NCBI GenBank assembly: GCA_026706025.1
Contig: JAPOZO010000095.1
Location: 78,688 to 142,687, forward strand
DNA length: 64,000 nt
Source of the DNA: Candidatus Poribacteria bacterium
GTDB lineage: Bacteria; Poribacteria; WGA-4E; WGA-3G
Direction: 5' to 3'
The position numbers and the translations under genes are program-made. Of the stretch, positions 36,503 to 45,964 are shown piece after piece (the first letter of the stretch is position 1; every line of letters starts with the position of its first letter). The notes beneath the pieces are model-generated. The model had not been told where the DNA came from, searched no databases, and saw only the letters and a list, made by a program, of their open reading frames with translations.

Positions 36503-38368
36503 CTAAAGGAAATAACGTTCCTTCTGCTTATCCGATTCGTACGCTTCGTACGCTTCTTGTGCTGAATCTACTTCGGAGACTTCGGCGATAGGCACATCCC
36601 ACCAAGATTCGTAGCGCGGGACCTGCTCGTAGTAATCCACATCAATCTTCACAACAGTTGTGTGTGCTGCTTCGCGTGCTTCATGTAAAGCAGCTTTGAG
36701 ACTCTGCAAAGTCGTCGCTTCAATTACCTTGGCACCGAGGCTCGCGGCATTCGCGGCAAGATCCACCGGTAAAAAATCACCGGAAAGTTCGCCACTATCT
36801 TCGTCACGGTAGCGGAAACGGGTGGCAAACCCCTGTGCACCCGTCGCACGAGATAACCCACCGATGCTACTATGCCCTTCATTATTAACAAGCACAACAA
36901 TCAGTTTATAGCCTTCCTGAATGGATGTGATAATTTCCTGTGCTAACATCAGGTATGAACCATCACCTACCATAACATAGACATCACGACTCGGATCTGC
37001 CATTTTGATGCCCAACCCACCGGCAATTTCATATCCCATACACGAGTACCCGTATTCCAAATGGTACTGTTTTGGATCGCGGGTCCGCCATAATTTATGC
37101 AGATCACCCGGCAAGCTGCCCGCAGCACAAACTATGACATCTTCAGGACGAGAGAACTCATTCACCACACCAATCACTTCGCTTTGGCTCGGCAAGGGAC
37201 CGTGACTGAGATGATAAAGCCGATCTACCTCTTCCTCCCACTCGGCACGATATTTCTCAATTTGCGCGCTGTAGTCTGCAGCAACGTGATAGTCTCCTAC
37301 GGCAGTAGCGAGTTCGGCAAGCGTGACACGTGCGTCCGCAACGAGAGGTAGCGCAGCATGCTTATAGGCATCAAATTCAGCGACATTGATATTGATAAAA
37401 CGGACATTCGGGTTCTGGAAAGCCGTTTTGGAAGCAGTCGTAAAATCACTTAAGCGCGTGCCAATGGCAATAACCAAGTCTGCCTCTCGTGCGGTGATAT
37501 TCGCACCCGGTGTACCGGTCGCGCCTATTGCGCCGAGATTCTGTGGATGATTATACGGTAATGACCCTTTACCTGCGAAGGTTTCGCCAACCGGGATACC
37601 TGTCTGCTCTACAAATTGCGCGAGTTGCGTTGTGGCTTCGCTATAGATCACACCACCACCGGCGATAATTAAGGGGCGTTTACTCTCGCGAATCCATGCC
37701 GCTGCTCGACGCAACAGCCCTTCGTCTGCACGCGGACGAGAGATGGTATAGACGCGCTTCTCAAAGAGCTGGGCAGGGTAATCGTACGCCTCGGCTTGAA
37801 CATCTTGCGGGAGTGATAGCGTTACGGTACCTGTTTCCGCCTGAGATGTTAGCACCCGCATCGCCTCTGGTAACGCTGTGATGATCTGTTCTGGGCGGTT
37901 AATGCGGTCCCAATAGCGTGAAATCGGTTTGAAACAATCGTTCACCGAGTAATCTTGTGAACTCGGGGACTCCAGCTGCTGTAAAACTGGGGCGACTAAA
38001 CGGGTCGAAAAGATGTCCCCCGGTAACAAGAGCACAGGTAATCGGTTAATTGTCGCGCCCGCTGCACCTGTAATCATATTCGTCGCGCCCGGCCCGATAG
38101 AGGATGTGCAAGCAAAGGCGCGCAAACGGTTATTCATCTTGGTAAATGCAGCAGCGGTATGCACCATTGACTGTTCATTCCGGGTTTGATAGAAACGAAA
38201 GGTATCAGCGTACTGGTGCAACGCTTGCCCAATCCCGGCAACATTGCCATGCCCAAAGATACCGAACATCCCAGCGAAGAACTGGTTTTCGTTCCCGTCT
38301 CTTTCAACGTATTGTTGTTCAAGAAATTGAACGATGGCTTGTCCCATCGTGAGTTTTCGTGTGCTCAT
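36503..38368 (-). CDS. iolD: 3D-(3,5/4)-trihydroxycyclohexane-1,2-dione hydrolase
   Basis: A 621-residue thiamine-diphosphate enzyme that opens the ring of trihydroxycyclohexanedione in myo-inositol breakdown. Family features: N-terminal FGIFGHGNVAGIGQAL and YQTRNEQSM (the activating Glu), IGPGATNMITGAA, and the ThDP motif GDGSYLMLAQEI...VVLVNNEGHSSIGGL. Length and domain order are normal for IolD. The upstream gene iolC is 109 bases away on the same strand. No iolG, iolE or iolB lies in the window. Confidence 0.95.
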   Translation of the reverse strand: MSTRKLTMGQAIVQFLEQQYVERDGNENQFFAGMFGIFGHGNVAGIGQALHQYADTFRFYQTRNEQSMVHTAAAFTKMNNRLRAFACTSSIGPGATNMITGAAGATINRLPVLLLPGDIFSTRLVAPVLQQLESPSSQDYSVNDCFKPISRYWDRINRPEQIITALPEAMRVLTSQAETGTVTLSLPQDVQAEAYDYPAQLFEKRVYTISRPRADEGLLRRAAAWIRESKRPLIIAGGGVIYSEATTQLAQFVEQTGIPVGETFAGKGSLPYNHPQNLGAIGATGTPGANITAREADLVIAIGTRLSDFTTASKTAFQNPNVRFININVAEFDAYKHAALPLVADARVTLAELATAVGDYHVAADYSAQIEKYRAEWEEEVDRLYHLSHGPLPSQSEVIGVVNEFSRPEDVIVCAAGSLPGDLHKLWRTRDPKQYHLEYGYSCMGYEIAGGLGIKMADPSRDVYVMVGDGSYLMLAQEIITSIQEGYKLIVVLVNNEGHSSIGGLSRATGAQGFATRFRYRDEDSGELSGDFLPVDLAANAASLGAKVIEATTLQSLKAALHEAREAAHTTVVKIDVDYYEQVPRYESWWDVPIAEVSEVDSAQEAYEAYESDKQKERYFL

Positions 38369-38477
38369 GAAGATGATTCCGCATTTTCCTGCGTAGAAAA
38401 TGTGTCTCCTTTGATAAAGTGGCGTATGGATTGAGGCACGAGGGTATAATCATCCATACAGGTTCGGGTAATCGCGT

Positions 38478-39485
38478 TTACCATCCACCGCGCGCCTTGA
38501 CAAATTCATCAACTTCGGGCATTGTTGGCATAAAGTTCGCGCAGCCGTGCCGTGTTACGACAATCGCGCCAGTTGCATTGCCAAGACGCGCTGACTTCTC
38601 CCAACTCCAGCCGCTGAGGTTACCGTAAATGAAACCGCTCGCGAAGGCATCCCCCGCACCGAGGGTATTGTAAACTTCAACAGGAAATGGTGCCGCGTGA
38701 ATGACTTCACCACTCATCAGATGAACATCTGCACCTTTAATACCACGTTTCACTATGAGCGCATCTGGCCCCGCACGCAAAAGCGTTTCAATCGCAACCG
38801 CCATATCGCCTTCAATTGTAGGGTTGGAAATTTGGGAGTGCTCAATTGTGAGTTGCGAAAGGTCAGTAAGCGTAGCGGCTTTGATCTCCTCTTCTGTGCC
38901 GATAGCAATATCAATATAACGCAACGCAGATCGAACAACAACGCCAAATGCTCTCGGATCATGCCACTGATCTGCCCGAAAATCGAGATCCAAAAAGACT
39001 TGGTTACCAACGGATTGTGCCTGCTCTGCAGCATAAAGCGTCGCACTACGACTCGGTTCTTTGCTCAAACCCGTACCGGATATCAACACTGCCCGACTTT
39101 CAGCGATTGGCGCAGCGAGAACATCGTCAATAGTGAGTTCAATATCCGCACAGTTATCACGGTAGTAAATCAGAGGGAACCGATCAGGGGGTTCGATACC
39201 AAGTACCACGGCACTCGTTCGGTGATCAGGCTTATGCGGAATAAACTCGGTTTCAACGCCTTCATTCTTCAAAAACTTGAGCAGGAACTCGCCAACCGGA
39301 TCTTCACCGATAGCTGTCAATAGCGCAGCCTGAAGCCCAAGTCGCTGAACACCGACGCTGATGTTGGTCGGACACCCGCCGACGAAGGCACCGAAACTTT
39401 TAATGTCTGGAAATGCCGCACCGATGTCATTCGCGTAGAGATCTAAAGAACTCCGTCCAATTGTGAGGAGGTCGTATGGTTTCAT
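38478..39485 (-). CDS. iolC: 5-dehydro-2-deoxygluconokinase
   Basis: A 335-residue PfkB-family kinase phosphorylating 5-dehydro-2-deoxygluconate in inositol catabolism. It shows the IolC opening YDLLTIGRSSLDLYANDIG, the FVGGCPTNISVG lid and the catalytic NTLGAGDAFASGFIYG. ATG overlaps the stop of the upstream aldolase gene by 4 bases, so the two are coupled. The product would be cleaved by an aldolase, and the coupled gene encodes one of a different family from the usual IolJ. Confidence 0.95.
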   Translation of the reverse strand: MKPYDLLTIGRSSLDLYANDIGAAFPDIKSFGAFVGGCPTNISVGVQRLGLQAALLTAIGEDPVGEFLLKFLKNEGVETEFIPHKPDHRTSAVVLGIEPPDRFPLIYYRDNCADIELTIDDVLAAPIAESRAVLISGTGLSKEPSRSATLYAAEQAQSVGNQVFLDLDFRADQWHDPRAFGVVVRSALRYIDIAIGTEEEIKAATLTDLSQLTIEHSQISNPTIEGDMAVAIETLLRAGPDALIVKRGIKGADVHLMSGEVIHAAPFPVEVYNTLGAGDAFASGFIYGNLSGWSWEKSARLGNATGAIVVTRHGCANFMPTMPEVDEFVKARGGW

Positions 39486-40273
39486 CTTGAATTCGCCGCT
39501 TCTTTGAATTTCTGATGCTCCTCGGCAAATTTACGGGTCAAGAGGAAAGCATCATTTCCGCATGCAATGAGTTGAACACCTAAGTCCAACCACTGTTCAC
39601 CGCTCTCAAAGTCATTGACATAACAACCCAAAGCGATATTGTGCGTCTGTGTAAGTCTGATAATTTGTTTTATAGCGTCTAAAAGTAGCGGGTGGTCGAG
39701 TTCGCCGGAGATGCCCATAGATGTTGAGAGATCATAGGGACCGATGAATATAACGTCTAACTCGCCAGTGGTGAGAATGTCGTTCAGGTTTTCGACAGCT
39801 TTGACGGTTTCGATTTGCCCGATGGTGAGGATTTCCTGATTTGCGTTGCGTACGTATTCTCGGGTATCAAGTTTTGTGAAATCTCCATAATCGGTGTGTC
39901 CGATTCCGAATGCCACGCCTCGGTCGCCTTCGGGCGCGTATTTTGTCCAGTGTTTTATTTTTTCGATATCTTCGCGGGATTCAACCCGGGGAATCATCAC
40001 CCCAGTCGCTCCAGCGTCAAGCACCCGAGAAATAAAATGACGTTCAAGGGCAGGCACACGGACAATACAAGGCAGATTTGAGCCACGTGCATTCCGAATT
40101 ATCCGTCCAACGGCTTCTATGGAAAAGGAACTGTGTTCTAAGTCTGCGATCATAAAATCTGCGCCAGCACTGGCGAGGAGTGTTGCAATCGCGGAGCCGC
40201 CAAATTCAAGTACAAAGGTCCCAACGAGTATTTCTCCACGTTTCAAAGATGTTTTCACGTACAACCCCTTCAA
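39482..40273 (-). CDS. HpcH/HpaI-type aldolase
   Basis: A 263-residue class II (metal-dependent) aldolase of the HpcH/HpaI family. Conserved elements: LVGTFVLEFGGS, MIADLEHSSFSIE, the substrate Arg in CIVRVP, GATGVMIPRVES with a metal-binding Glu, and FIGPYDLSTSMG with the Asp. Family members cleave 2-keto-3-deoxy acids to pyruvate and an aldehyde. Here the gene overlaps iolC by 4 bases and the kinase gene upstream by 4 bases. It could substitute for IolJ in splitting the phosphorylated deoxyketogluconate (inference); its exact substrate cannot be read. Confidence 0.88.
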   Translation of the reverse strand: MKGLYVKTSLKRGEILVGTFVLEFGGSAIATLLASAGADFMIADLEHSSFSIEAVGRIIRNARGSNLPCIVRVPALERHFISRVLDAGATGVMIPRVESREDIEKIKHWTKYAPEGDRGVAFGIGHTDYGDFTKLDTREYVRNANQEILTIGQIETVKAVENLNDILTTGELDVIFIGPYDLSTSMGISGELDHPLLLDAIKQIIRLTQTHNIALGCYVNDFESGEQWLDLGVQLIACGNDAFLLTRKFAEEHQKFKEAANSR

Positions 40274-42204
40274 TTGACAACCGGGATTTCCGAAATTAAT
40301 TTCTGCGCTTCGCTCACCATTTTTGTGGGTGCCGACATTTTTTCACCGATTGCCAAGATCAACATGTAAAAGTCGTAAGCGGTTTGTAACTCGTTATTAA
40401 GGTGAGCACTTTCAGCAGCGTTGAAATAACAAACAGTTGCCATCCTGTGGCACTCCTCAACGAGCGTAGGCATATTCACATAGCCGTGATTGTAGGCGGC
40501 AAGGATATAAGATTTTCCTGCTTCTTCCCATGAACGCTGGAGCTCAAATTGCCGTGCAAGGCGTGTGTAGTAGACGGCACCCTTTTTAGCATTTCTTCTC
40601 GCGAGGCGCTGCTTCTCGGCAACCGTGTAAGCGAAGCGAGCGCGCGTGTAGCAGTTGGCAACGAGTTCTAATTCATCTTCCCTAACAAAATTGCCTGCCT
40701 GTTTTTGATAGAACTTGCCTAACTTATTATAGAGCGAGAGCCACTGCCGGGTACGCCCCTGTTGCTCAAAAATCTGAATTTGTTGGAAGATACGAAGTGC
40801 ATCTTCTTCATGCGGATACTGGATATCACTATGAACTTGGTCGAGTAGGTATTCCGGGGACGCTTCCTCAATTACGAGTCGATAGCTGCCGGATGCCTCG
40901 ACACGAGGCTGTATCGGCTTTACGCCGGTTGGTTCTTTCGGAGCTAATTTTTGATGCTCAAGCCACGTCCGAAGATCAATACTTTCATCGTCCGGCAGTT
41001 TCTGAATAAGGGAGACGACCTCCTCCACAGTCGGGTTTGCTGAGAGCGGCATATTCACTGTATCAAGCGTATGAAACAAATTATCAACAATTTTGCTTAA
41101 ACCCTGATTATCAATACAGAGGCTGCTTGCTTTGTGAAGTTCAGCAAGTACGCTCGGATAGTCTCGATTCTCCACGTGGCGTACGGCACGTGTATAATGT
41201 CTTTCGACTTGCGCTAACAGTTTTTCGCGTTTGGTATTTTCCTCTTTTTGTCGGCGCTGAAAAAATAGATTTTGATTCATCCGTTCTGCGTCTGCGAGTG
41301 ACAGTCGGAACGTTTTCCGGTAGCGTTCAAGTGCTTCTGCTAATCTTGGGTGGCTTGAATTGACACTCGCATCAATGAGTTCCGAGGCTTGTTTGACGTA
41401 CTCATCTTGCCGGATGCGATCCAGTTCTTCATACATCTCGGTAGCACTTTGATGGCGTTCTGAGAGTTGCCGATGGAGTGCTTTTTGTAAAAAGTTGCGG
41501 AGCACCTCTGGGCATCTGTCAATTTCTTCTATTTCTCCGGCAGCTTTCTTTTTATCTATTTCTTTATTTTCACCTGAGAACGGAAAACGCCCGGTTACGG
41601 CTTGATATAGGATGAGTGCTGTGGAGTAGAGATCCGCTCGATAGTCATAAGACCCATAGGTTTGTTCGGGTGCCATGTAACGCCGCGTGCCTGCCATGGT
41701 TTCAGCGAATTCAGTCGTCTCACCAAAGATACGAGCGATGCTGAAGTCGGCAACTTTTGCTTCTTTTTCAGTGGTGAGCAAGATATTTTGCGGCTTGATG
41801 TCCCGGTGCATAATCTTATGAACATGTGCTGCCTTCAACCCGCGACAAATGTCCAAACCGATGTTGAGGGCATCCGTTAGCACGAGTGCCCCTTCCTGCA
41901 TCAACTCGTGAAGACTTTTCCCTTCAACATACTCCATTACGATCCACGCCACGTAGTCGTCCTCGCCGGGTTCAACGGTATGAATGGAGACTATATTTGG
42001 ATGCTTCCAAATTTTTGACATCGCTTGAAATTCGTTTAGCAAAAACTTCATTCTGCTCGCAGGGTAGGCGGTTTTTGCTAAGGCTTTAATGGCAACGATT
42101 CGGTTTGTCATCTCTTCGCGGGCGCGAAAAACTGAGGAGAAGCCTCCTGAATTGAGAAATTCAAGCAATCTATATTTACCTAAGATTAATTGATCAATCT
42201 GCAT
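40270..42204 (-). CDS. Soluble Ser/Thr protein kinase with helical-repeat C-terminus
   Basis: A 644-residue eukaryote-like kinase: Gly-rich loop LNSGGFSSVFRA, catalytic Lys in IVAIKALAK, HRDIKPQNILL, and RYMAPEQTYG. The magnesium loop reads DFS instead of DFG (KVADFSIARIF), a rare change that may lower activity. After residue 270 comes a long helical region with TPR-like pairs (residues 470-640). No transmembrane segment is visible, unlike PknB types. It is the first gene of the unit kinase-aldolase-iolC-iolD, joined by 4-base overlaps, so it may regulate inositol breakdown or sense it. Confidence 0.9.
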   Translation of the reverse strand: MQIDQLILGKYRLLEFLNSGGFSSVFRAREEMTNRIVAIKALAKTAYPASRMKFLLNEFQAMSKIWKHPNIVSIHTVEPGEDDYVAWIVMEYVEGKSLHELMQEGALVLTDALNIGLDICRGLKAAHVHKIMHRDIKPQNILLTTEKEAKVADFSIARIFGETTEFAETMAGTRRYMAPEQTYGSYDYRADLYSTALILYQAVTGRFPFSGENKEIDKKKAAGEIEEIDRCPEVLRNFLQKALHRQLSERHQSATEMYEELDRIRQDEYVKQASELIDASVNSSHPRLAEALERYRKTFRLSLADAERMNQNLFFQRRQKEENTKREKLLAQVERHYTRAVRHVENRDYPSVLAELHKASSLCIDNQGLSKIVDNLFHTLDTVNMPLSANPTVEEVVSLIQKLPDDESIDLRTWLEHQKLAPKEPTGVKPIQPRVEASGSYRLVIEEASPEYLLDQVHSDIQYPHEEDALRIFQQIQIFEQQGRTRQWLSLYNKLGKFYQKQAGNFVREDELELVANCYTRARFAYTVAEKQRLARRNAKKGAVYYTRLARQFELQRSWEEAGKSYILAAYNHGYVNMPTLVEECHRMATVCYFNAAESAHLNNELQTAYDFYMLILAIGEKMSAPTKMVSEAQKLISEIPVVN

Positions 42205-42246
42205 AGCGGTATCTTACAAGCGAAGAGTCTACAATCTTTGGTAACA

Positions 42247-42275
42247 AGATTAACAAAATTAATACGAATTGTCAA
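42247..42275 (-). promoter_or_regulatory. Possible promoter of the kinase-iol operon
   Basis: On the minus strand a perfect TTGACA (42270-42275) with a 17-base spacer to a poor -10 (TAATCT, 42247-42252). Confidence 0.4.
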
Positions 42276-42299
42276 CACAAAAACGCATTTTCAGTGGGT

Positions 42300-42959
42300 T
42301 TAAGCCGAATTTATACCTGAACGGGCGCGTTGCACCTCCTTGACAAGCTTCTCAGCTCTTTCTGTGAGGCGTGCAAATTCTCGGGTTTCAATCAATTGAT
42401 TATTCACCAGTGCACTCCCAACGCCCAAAGCAGTAGCACCAGCAGTAATAAACTCAGCGGCGTTTTCAGCGTTGATACCCCCCGTTGGAACAAGCGGGAT
42501 CTGCGGAAGCGGCGCCTTGACATCTTTTATATAGGCGGCACCAACACCACTCGATGGAAATACCTTGACATAGTCCGCCCCTGTTTCCCACGCCATCAAA
42601 ATTTCTGTTGGCGTAAAGGCACCCGGGATAACGACTTTGCCGTAGCGGTTACAGATCTCAATGACCTCTGGTTTTGTAACCGGGCTGACGATGAATTCCG
42701 CGCCTGCAAGCATCACAGCGCGGGCTGTCTCCGCATCTAACACCGACCCGGCACCAACCAGAACGGCATCACCATACGCTGATGAAACGTCGCTAATGAC
42801 TTGTAACGCATTCGGGGTCGTCATCGTGACTTCAATCACGTTAACACCACCGGCATGAATTGCTGCCGCCGTCTCAATCAATTCACTTGCACTGTTGGCG
42901 CGAATAATAGCGACAATCCCACATGTTTCGATCCGTTGCATCTGTTCTAATTTCGTCAT
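42300..42959 (-). CDS. 2-dehydro-3-deoxyphosphogluconate (KDPG)/4-hydroxy-2-oxoglutarate aldolase
   Basis: A 219-residue class I aldolase of the Eda family. The N-terminal CGIVAIIRA motif, EVTMTTPNAL (catalytic Glu) and the Schiff-base Lys in ADYVKVFPSS are intact, followed by the phosphate-binding VPTGGINAENAAEFI. It splits KDPG to pyruvate and glyceraldehyde-3-phosphate in the Entner-Doudoroff or hexuronate route. ATG 42959 is preferred to a GTG six codons upstream because TAGGAAG lies just before it. It is first of the same-strand sugar-acid genes, 95 bases before the kinase. Confidence 0.92.
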   Translation of the reverse strand: MTKLEQMQRIETCGIVAIIRANSASELIETAAAIHAGGVNVIEVTMTTPNALQVISDVSSAYGDAVLVGAGSVLDAETARAVMLAGAEFIVSPVTKPEVIEICNRYGKVVIPGAFTPTEILMAWETGADYVKVFPSSGVGAAYIKDVKAPLPQIPLVPTGGINAENAAEFITAGATALGVGSALVNNQLIETREFARLTERAEKLVKEVQRARSGINSA

Positions 42960-43060
42960 AGACTTCCTAATCAGCACCTTTAAATGAAGCCTTCACTGAG
43001 GTGCTTGAGGCTAAAGGCACATAGTTTGCAAATAGTGCCTTAAAAGTGGTGATATTTTTG

Positions 43061-43089
43061 TTGCGATTTGTCTGTTAATATGTTATAAT
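43061..43089 (+). promoter_or_regulatory. Sigma70-like promoter for the CBS-transporter pair
   Basis: TTGCGA (43061-43066), 17-base spacer, TATAAT (43084-43089). It gives a leader of about 100 bases. Confidence 0.65.
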
Positions 43090-43191
43090 TATAAAGAACG
43101 AGGCAAAGAGATTACAGACCATCGCTAATCCAGTATCATTAATAGCGATTCTCGGTTCGTAAACGTACCAAAAATTGCTTTCAAAAAAAGA

Positions 43192-44538
43192 ATGGAAGTT
43201 GTTCCACTACTCCCCTATCTAATTGGCTTGCCAAGTTTACTTGTCCTCTCCGGCTTTTTCTCCGGCTCCGAGACGGCTTTATGCGCACTTACCCAAGTTC
43301 AAATTGAGCGGATTCGTGTTGAAAAGGGCAGCGCGTCTGCAATCATCAATTTCGTTGACAATCCGCGCAGACTGTTTATTACCGTCCTACTTGGTAATAA
43401 CCTTGTCAACGTTGCGTTCGCAATCCTCATGCTCTCGTTTATCGGGCGAGTGCTTCCCGAACACCCCGAATCCATCCGTTTTGTTATCGCCTTAGTCCTC
43501 AATGTTTTCCTCATGCTCATTTTTGGCGAAATGACGCCAAAGACGCATGCTATTAAACATGCGGAGTCCTTCGCGAAAATAACGGCACCGCTGTTGTGGG
43601 TATTTTCTGTTATCATCTCGCCACTACGCGGATTGCTACGCAGAATCATCGACATCCTCGTCCCTATATTTGGTGGACACCTACCGCCTACCGAACACCT
43701 CACCGCAACGGACTTTATAGAAATTCTCAATACATACCACGAAGAAGCCCTTCCCTCTGATGAACGCGAAATTGTCAGCAATATCCTTCAATTGCGCGAC
43801 ATTGAGGCAAAAGAGATTATGGTACCGCGAACCGAAGTCGTCGCAGTTCCGACATCAAACACGATTCGCGCAACCTTAAAACAAGCAAAAGATTCTGGGT
43901 TCTCACGGATTCCGGTTTATCAGGAGCAGATTGATAATATCTGTGGTATCTTCTATGTCAAAGATCTCGCGTTATGGCGACACGCGGATGTGAATTCGCT
44001 CACAATTGATGCCTTTCTCGAAAAACGGGATCAGATTTCTGAAGATCCCTCCAGCACCTCCCTGATTCGAGAACCTATTTTCGTTCTTGAGACCCGTAAA
44101 ATCGGGATGTTGTTACTACAACTCACACGCGAAAAAACCAAAATGGCGATTCTCCGAGATGAGTATGGCGGTGTTTCAGGCATTGTTACGACCGAAGACA
44201 TCATTGAGCAGGTCGTCGGGGATATTGCTGACGAACATGATAGAGATGACGCACCGCCTGATTTCGTCAAACACTCTGAAGCACCATTATTACTTGAAAC
44301 TTCCGGACGTATGAGTATCCGGAAACTCAATCAGCAATTTGAACTAAAACTCAGCGAAGATGATGTTGACACTATTGGTGGCTATGTTCTTAGACTTTTC
44401 GGACGAATTCCCTCCGTTGGTGAATCCTATACAGATGAAAACGGCATCGAATTTGAAATTACCGCTACAGAAGGAAATGTTATCACAAGTTTGTTCATCA
44501 AAGTCCCGGTTCCCGATGAAACTGAAACAGAAGCTTAG
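43192..44538 (+). CDS. DUF21/CBS/CorC-HlyC family membrane protein
   Basis: A 448-residue protein of the CNNM/CorC (hemolysin-like) family. An N-terminal DUF21 membrane domain (SGFFSGSETALCALTQVQIERI; TM helices to about 180), two CBS domains (about 200-335; IMVPRTEVVAVP, GFSRIPVYQEQIDNICGIF, DEYGGVSGIVTTEDIIEQVVG) and a C-terminal CorC-HlyC domain are in normal order. Homologues export or regulate magnesium or cobalt; the old hemolysin name is misleading. A second member follows 24 bases later. The ATG has only a weak A-rich ribosome site. Confidence 0.92.
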   Translation: MEVVPLLPYLIGLPSLLVLSGFFSGSETALCALTQVQIERIRVEKGSASAIINFVDNPRRLFITVLLGNNLVNVAFAILMLSFIGRVLPEHPESIRFVIALVLNVFLMLIFGEMTPKTHAIKHAESFAKITAPLLWVFSVIISPLRGLLRRIIDILVPIFGGHLPPTEHLTATDFIEILNTYHEEALPSDEREIVSNILQLRDIEAKEIMVPRTEVVAVPTSNTIRATLKQAKDSGFSRIPVYQEQIDNICGIFYVKDLALWRHADVNSLTIDAFLEKRDQISEDPSSTSLIREPIFVLETRKIGMLLLQLTREKTKMAILRDEYGGVSGIVTTEDIIEQVVGDIADEHDRDDAPPDFVKHSEAPLLLETSGRMSIRKLNQQFELKLSEDDVDTIGGYVLRLFGRIPSVGESYTDENGIEFEITATEGNVITSLFIKVPVPDETETEA

Positions 44539-44562
44539 CAACAGATACCAAATACAAGACAA

Positions 44563-45924
44563 TTGAGAATTTTTTTATTATCCCTCATTTTAATCGGTGC
44601 AAGTGGCACTGGGCAGATTATTGTACTAATTTCGCTTGCCTTTGCGGTGCTTGTCTGCCTTGTACTTTCAGCCTTCTACTCCGGTTCGGAAACAGCACTG
44701 GTATCCGTCAATAAAATTCGGATTAACCAACTCGTTGAATCTAAGGATGCGAAAGCAAAAATTATTCACCGCTTGGTTGAATCTCCTGATAGAATGCTCG
44801 CGCTGACTTTAGCCGGGACAAATCTTGCGAATATTCTGATTTCACAATTCGGCGACCGATTGACTGCGAGAGTCTTCCCTGAAGCAGAAAATCTACAAGA
44901 ACCGATCGCTATCATCTGGGTAACCACGCTGCTCCTCATCTTCGGTGAAATTTTGCCGAAAACGATTTTTCGCGTTAAGGCAGATAGCCTCGCGCTGCGC
45001 TATGCCTATCCGTTACGGTTCTCTGAATCGGTATTAGCCCCTCTAATTTACCTTGTACAAACTTTGACCAAACTCATTGTCAGGATCGTCGACAGAGGCG
45101 CGAGTACACCGAGTCCCGATGCCCAACGTGAAGAGTTACGGCTACTCGCCACGATGGGTGAACGTTCAGGCAATCTACTTACAGACCAACGCCGGATGAT
45201 CCACAGCCTACTCAACTTACAAGATCGAACCGTCGCACAAGTCATGGTCCCGCTTGTCGATATCGTCGCAATTGAAAGAAACACCAACCGTGAAGACTTT
45301 TTGCAAATCGCCACTGATGCCGGTTTTTCAAGAATCCCTGTCTACGAAGAACAGATTTATAACATCGTCGGGATTGTCAACCTCTTGGATGTCATTTATG
45401 ATGGCGTTGAATCAGGCACCGATGTAGATAAAGTTAATAAAGAGGACACCGCACCTGCGACAATCGAACCGTTCATTCGGACAGACTTGCATTTTGTGCC
45501 TGAATCGAAAAATATTAATGCACTCCTCAAAGAGATTCAAAATACCCGGCATACGATGGTATTCGCAGTCGATGAATATGGCGGCACCGTCGGACTCGTT
45601 ACCGTCGAAGACTTGGTTGAAGAAATCGTCGGCGAATTCGCCGATGAACGTGATGGACCCGACCTTATCCGTTTAATCGCACCCCACATCCTTGAATGTG
45701 ACGCAAGAGCCGAAGTCGATCTGCTCAAAGAACACTACGGACTCCCAATTCCTGAAGGCGACTACGAGACTGTAGCTGGCTACATCCTCGACCGGACCGG
45801 GACGATTCCTGAAACCGGTACTGAACTTAATTTAGCCGATGCCATTATCACGGTCACGGATGCCGACGCACGTGCTATCCGTAAAGTTCGTATCCGGCGA
45901 AGACTCGGACGTTTCACGTCTTGA
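44563..45924 (+). CDS. DUF21/CBS/CorC-HlyC family membrane protein (second copy)
   Basis: A 453-residue paralogue of the preceding gene with the same three-part architecture: DUF21 (LSAFYSGSETALVSVNKIRINQL), CBS pair (VMVPLVDIVAIE, GFSRIPVYEEQIYNIVGIV, DEYGGTVGLVTVEDLVEEIVGEFADE) and CorC-HlyC domain. It starts with TTG 44563. The two are likely cotranscribed and may form a heterodimeric metal transporter, since CNNM/CorC proteins are dimers (inference). Confidence 0.92.
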   Translation: MRIFLLSLILIGASGTGQIIVLISLAFAVLVCLVLSAFYSGSETALVSVNKIRINQLVESKDAKAKIIHRLVESPDRMLALTLAGTNLANILISQFGDRLTARVFPEAENLQEPIAIIWVTTLLLIFGEILPKTIFRVKADSLALRYAYPLRFSESVLAPLIYLVQTLTKLIVRIVDRGASTPSPDAQREELRLLATMGERSGNLLTDQRRMIHSLLNLQDRTVAQVMVPLVDIVAIERNTNREDFLQIATDAGFSRIPVYEEQIYNIVGIVNLLDVIYDGVESGTDVDKVNKEDTAPATIEPFIRTDLHFVPESKNINALLKEIQNTRHTMVFAVDEYGGTVGLVTVEDLVEEIVGEFADERDGPDLIRLIAPHILECDARAEVDLLKEHYGLPIPEGDYETVAGYILDRTGTIPETGTELNLADAIITVTDADARAIRKVRIRRRLGRFTS

Positions 45925-45964
45925 TCACACATCCCATACACCGCCCCGATCCGCATAAACGCTA

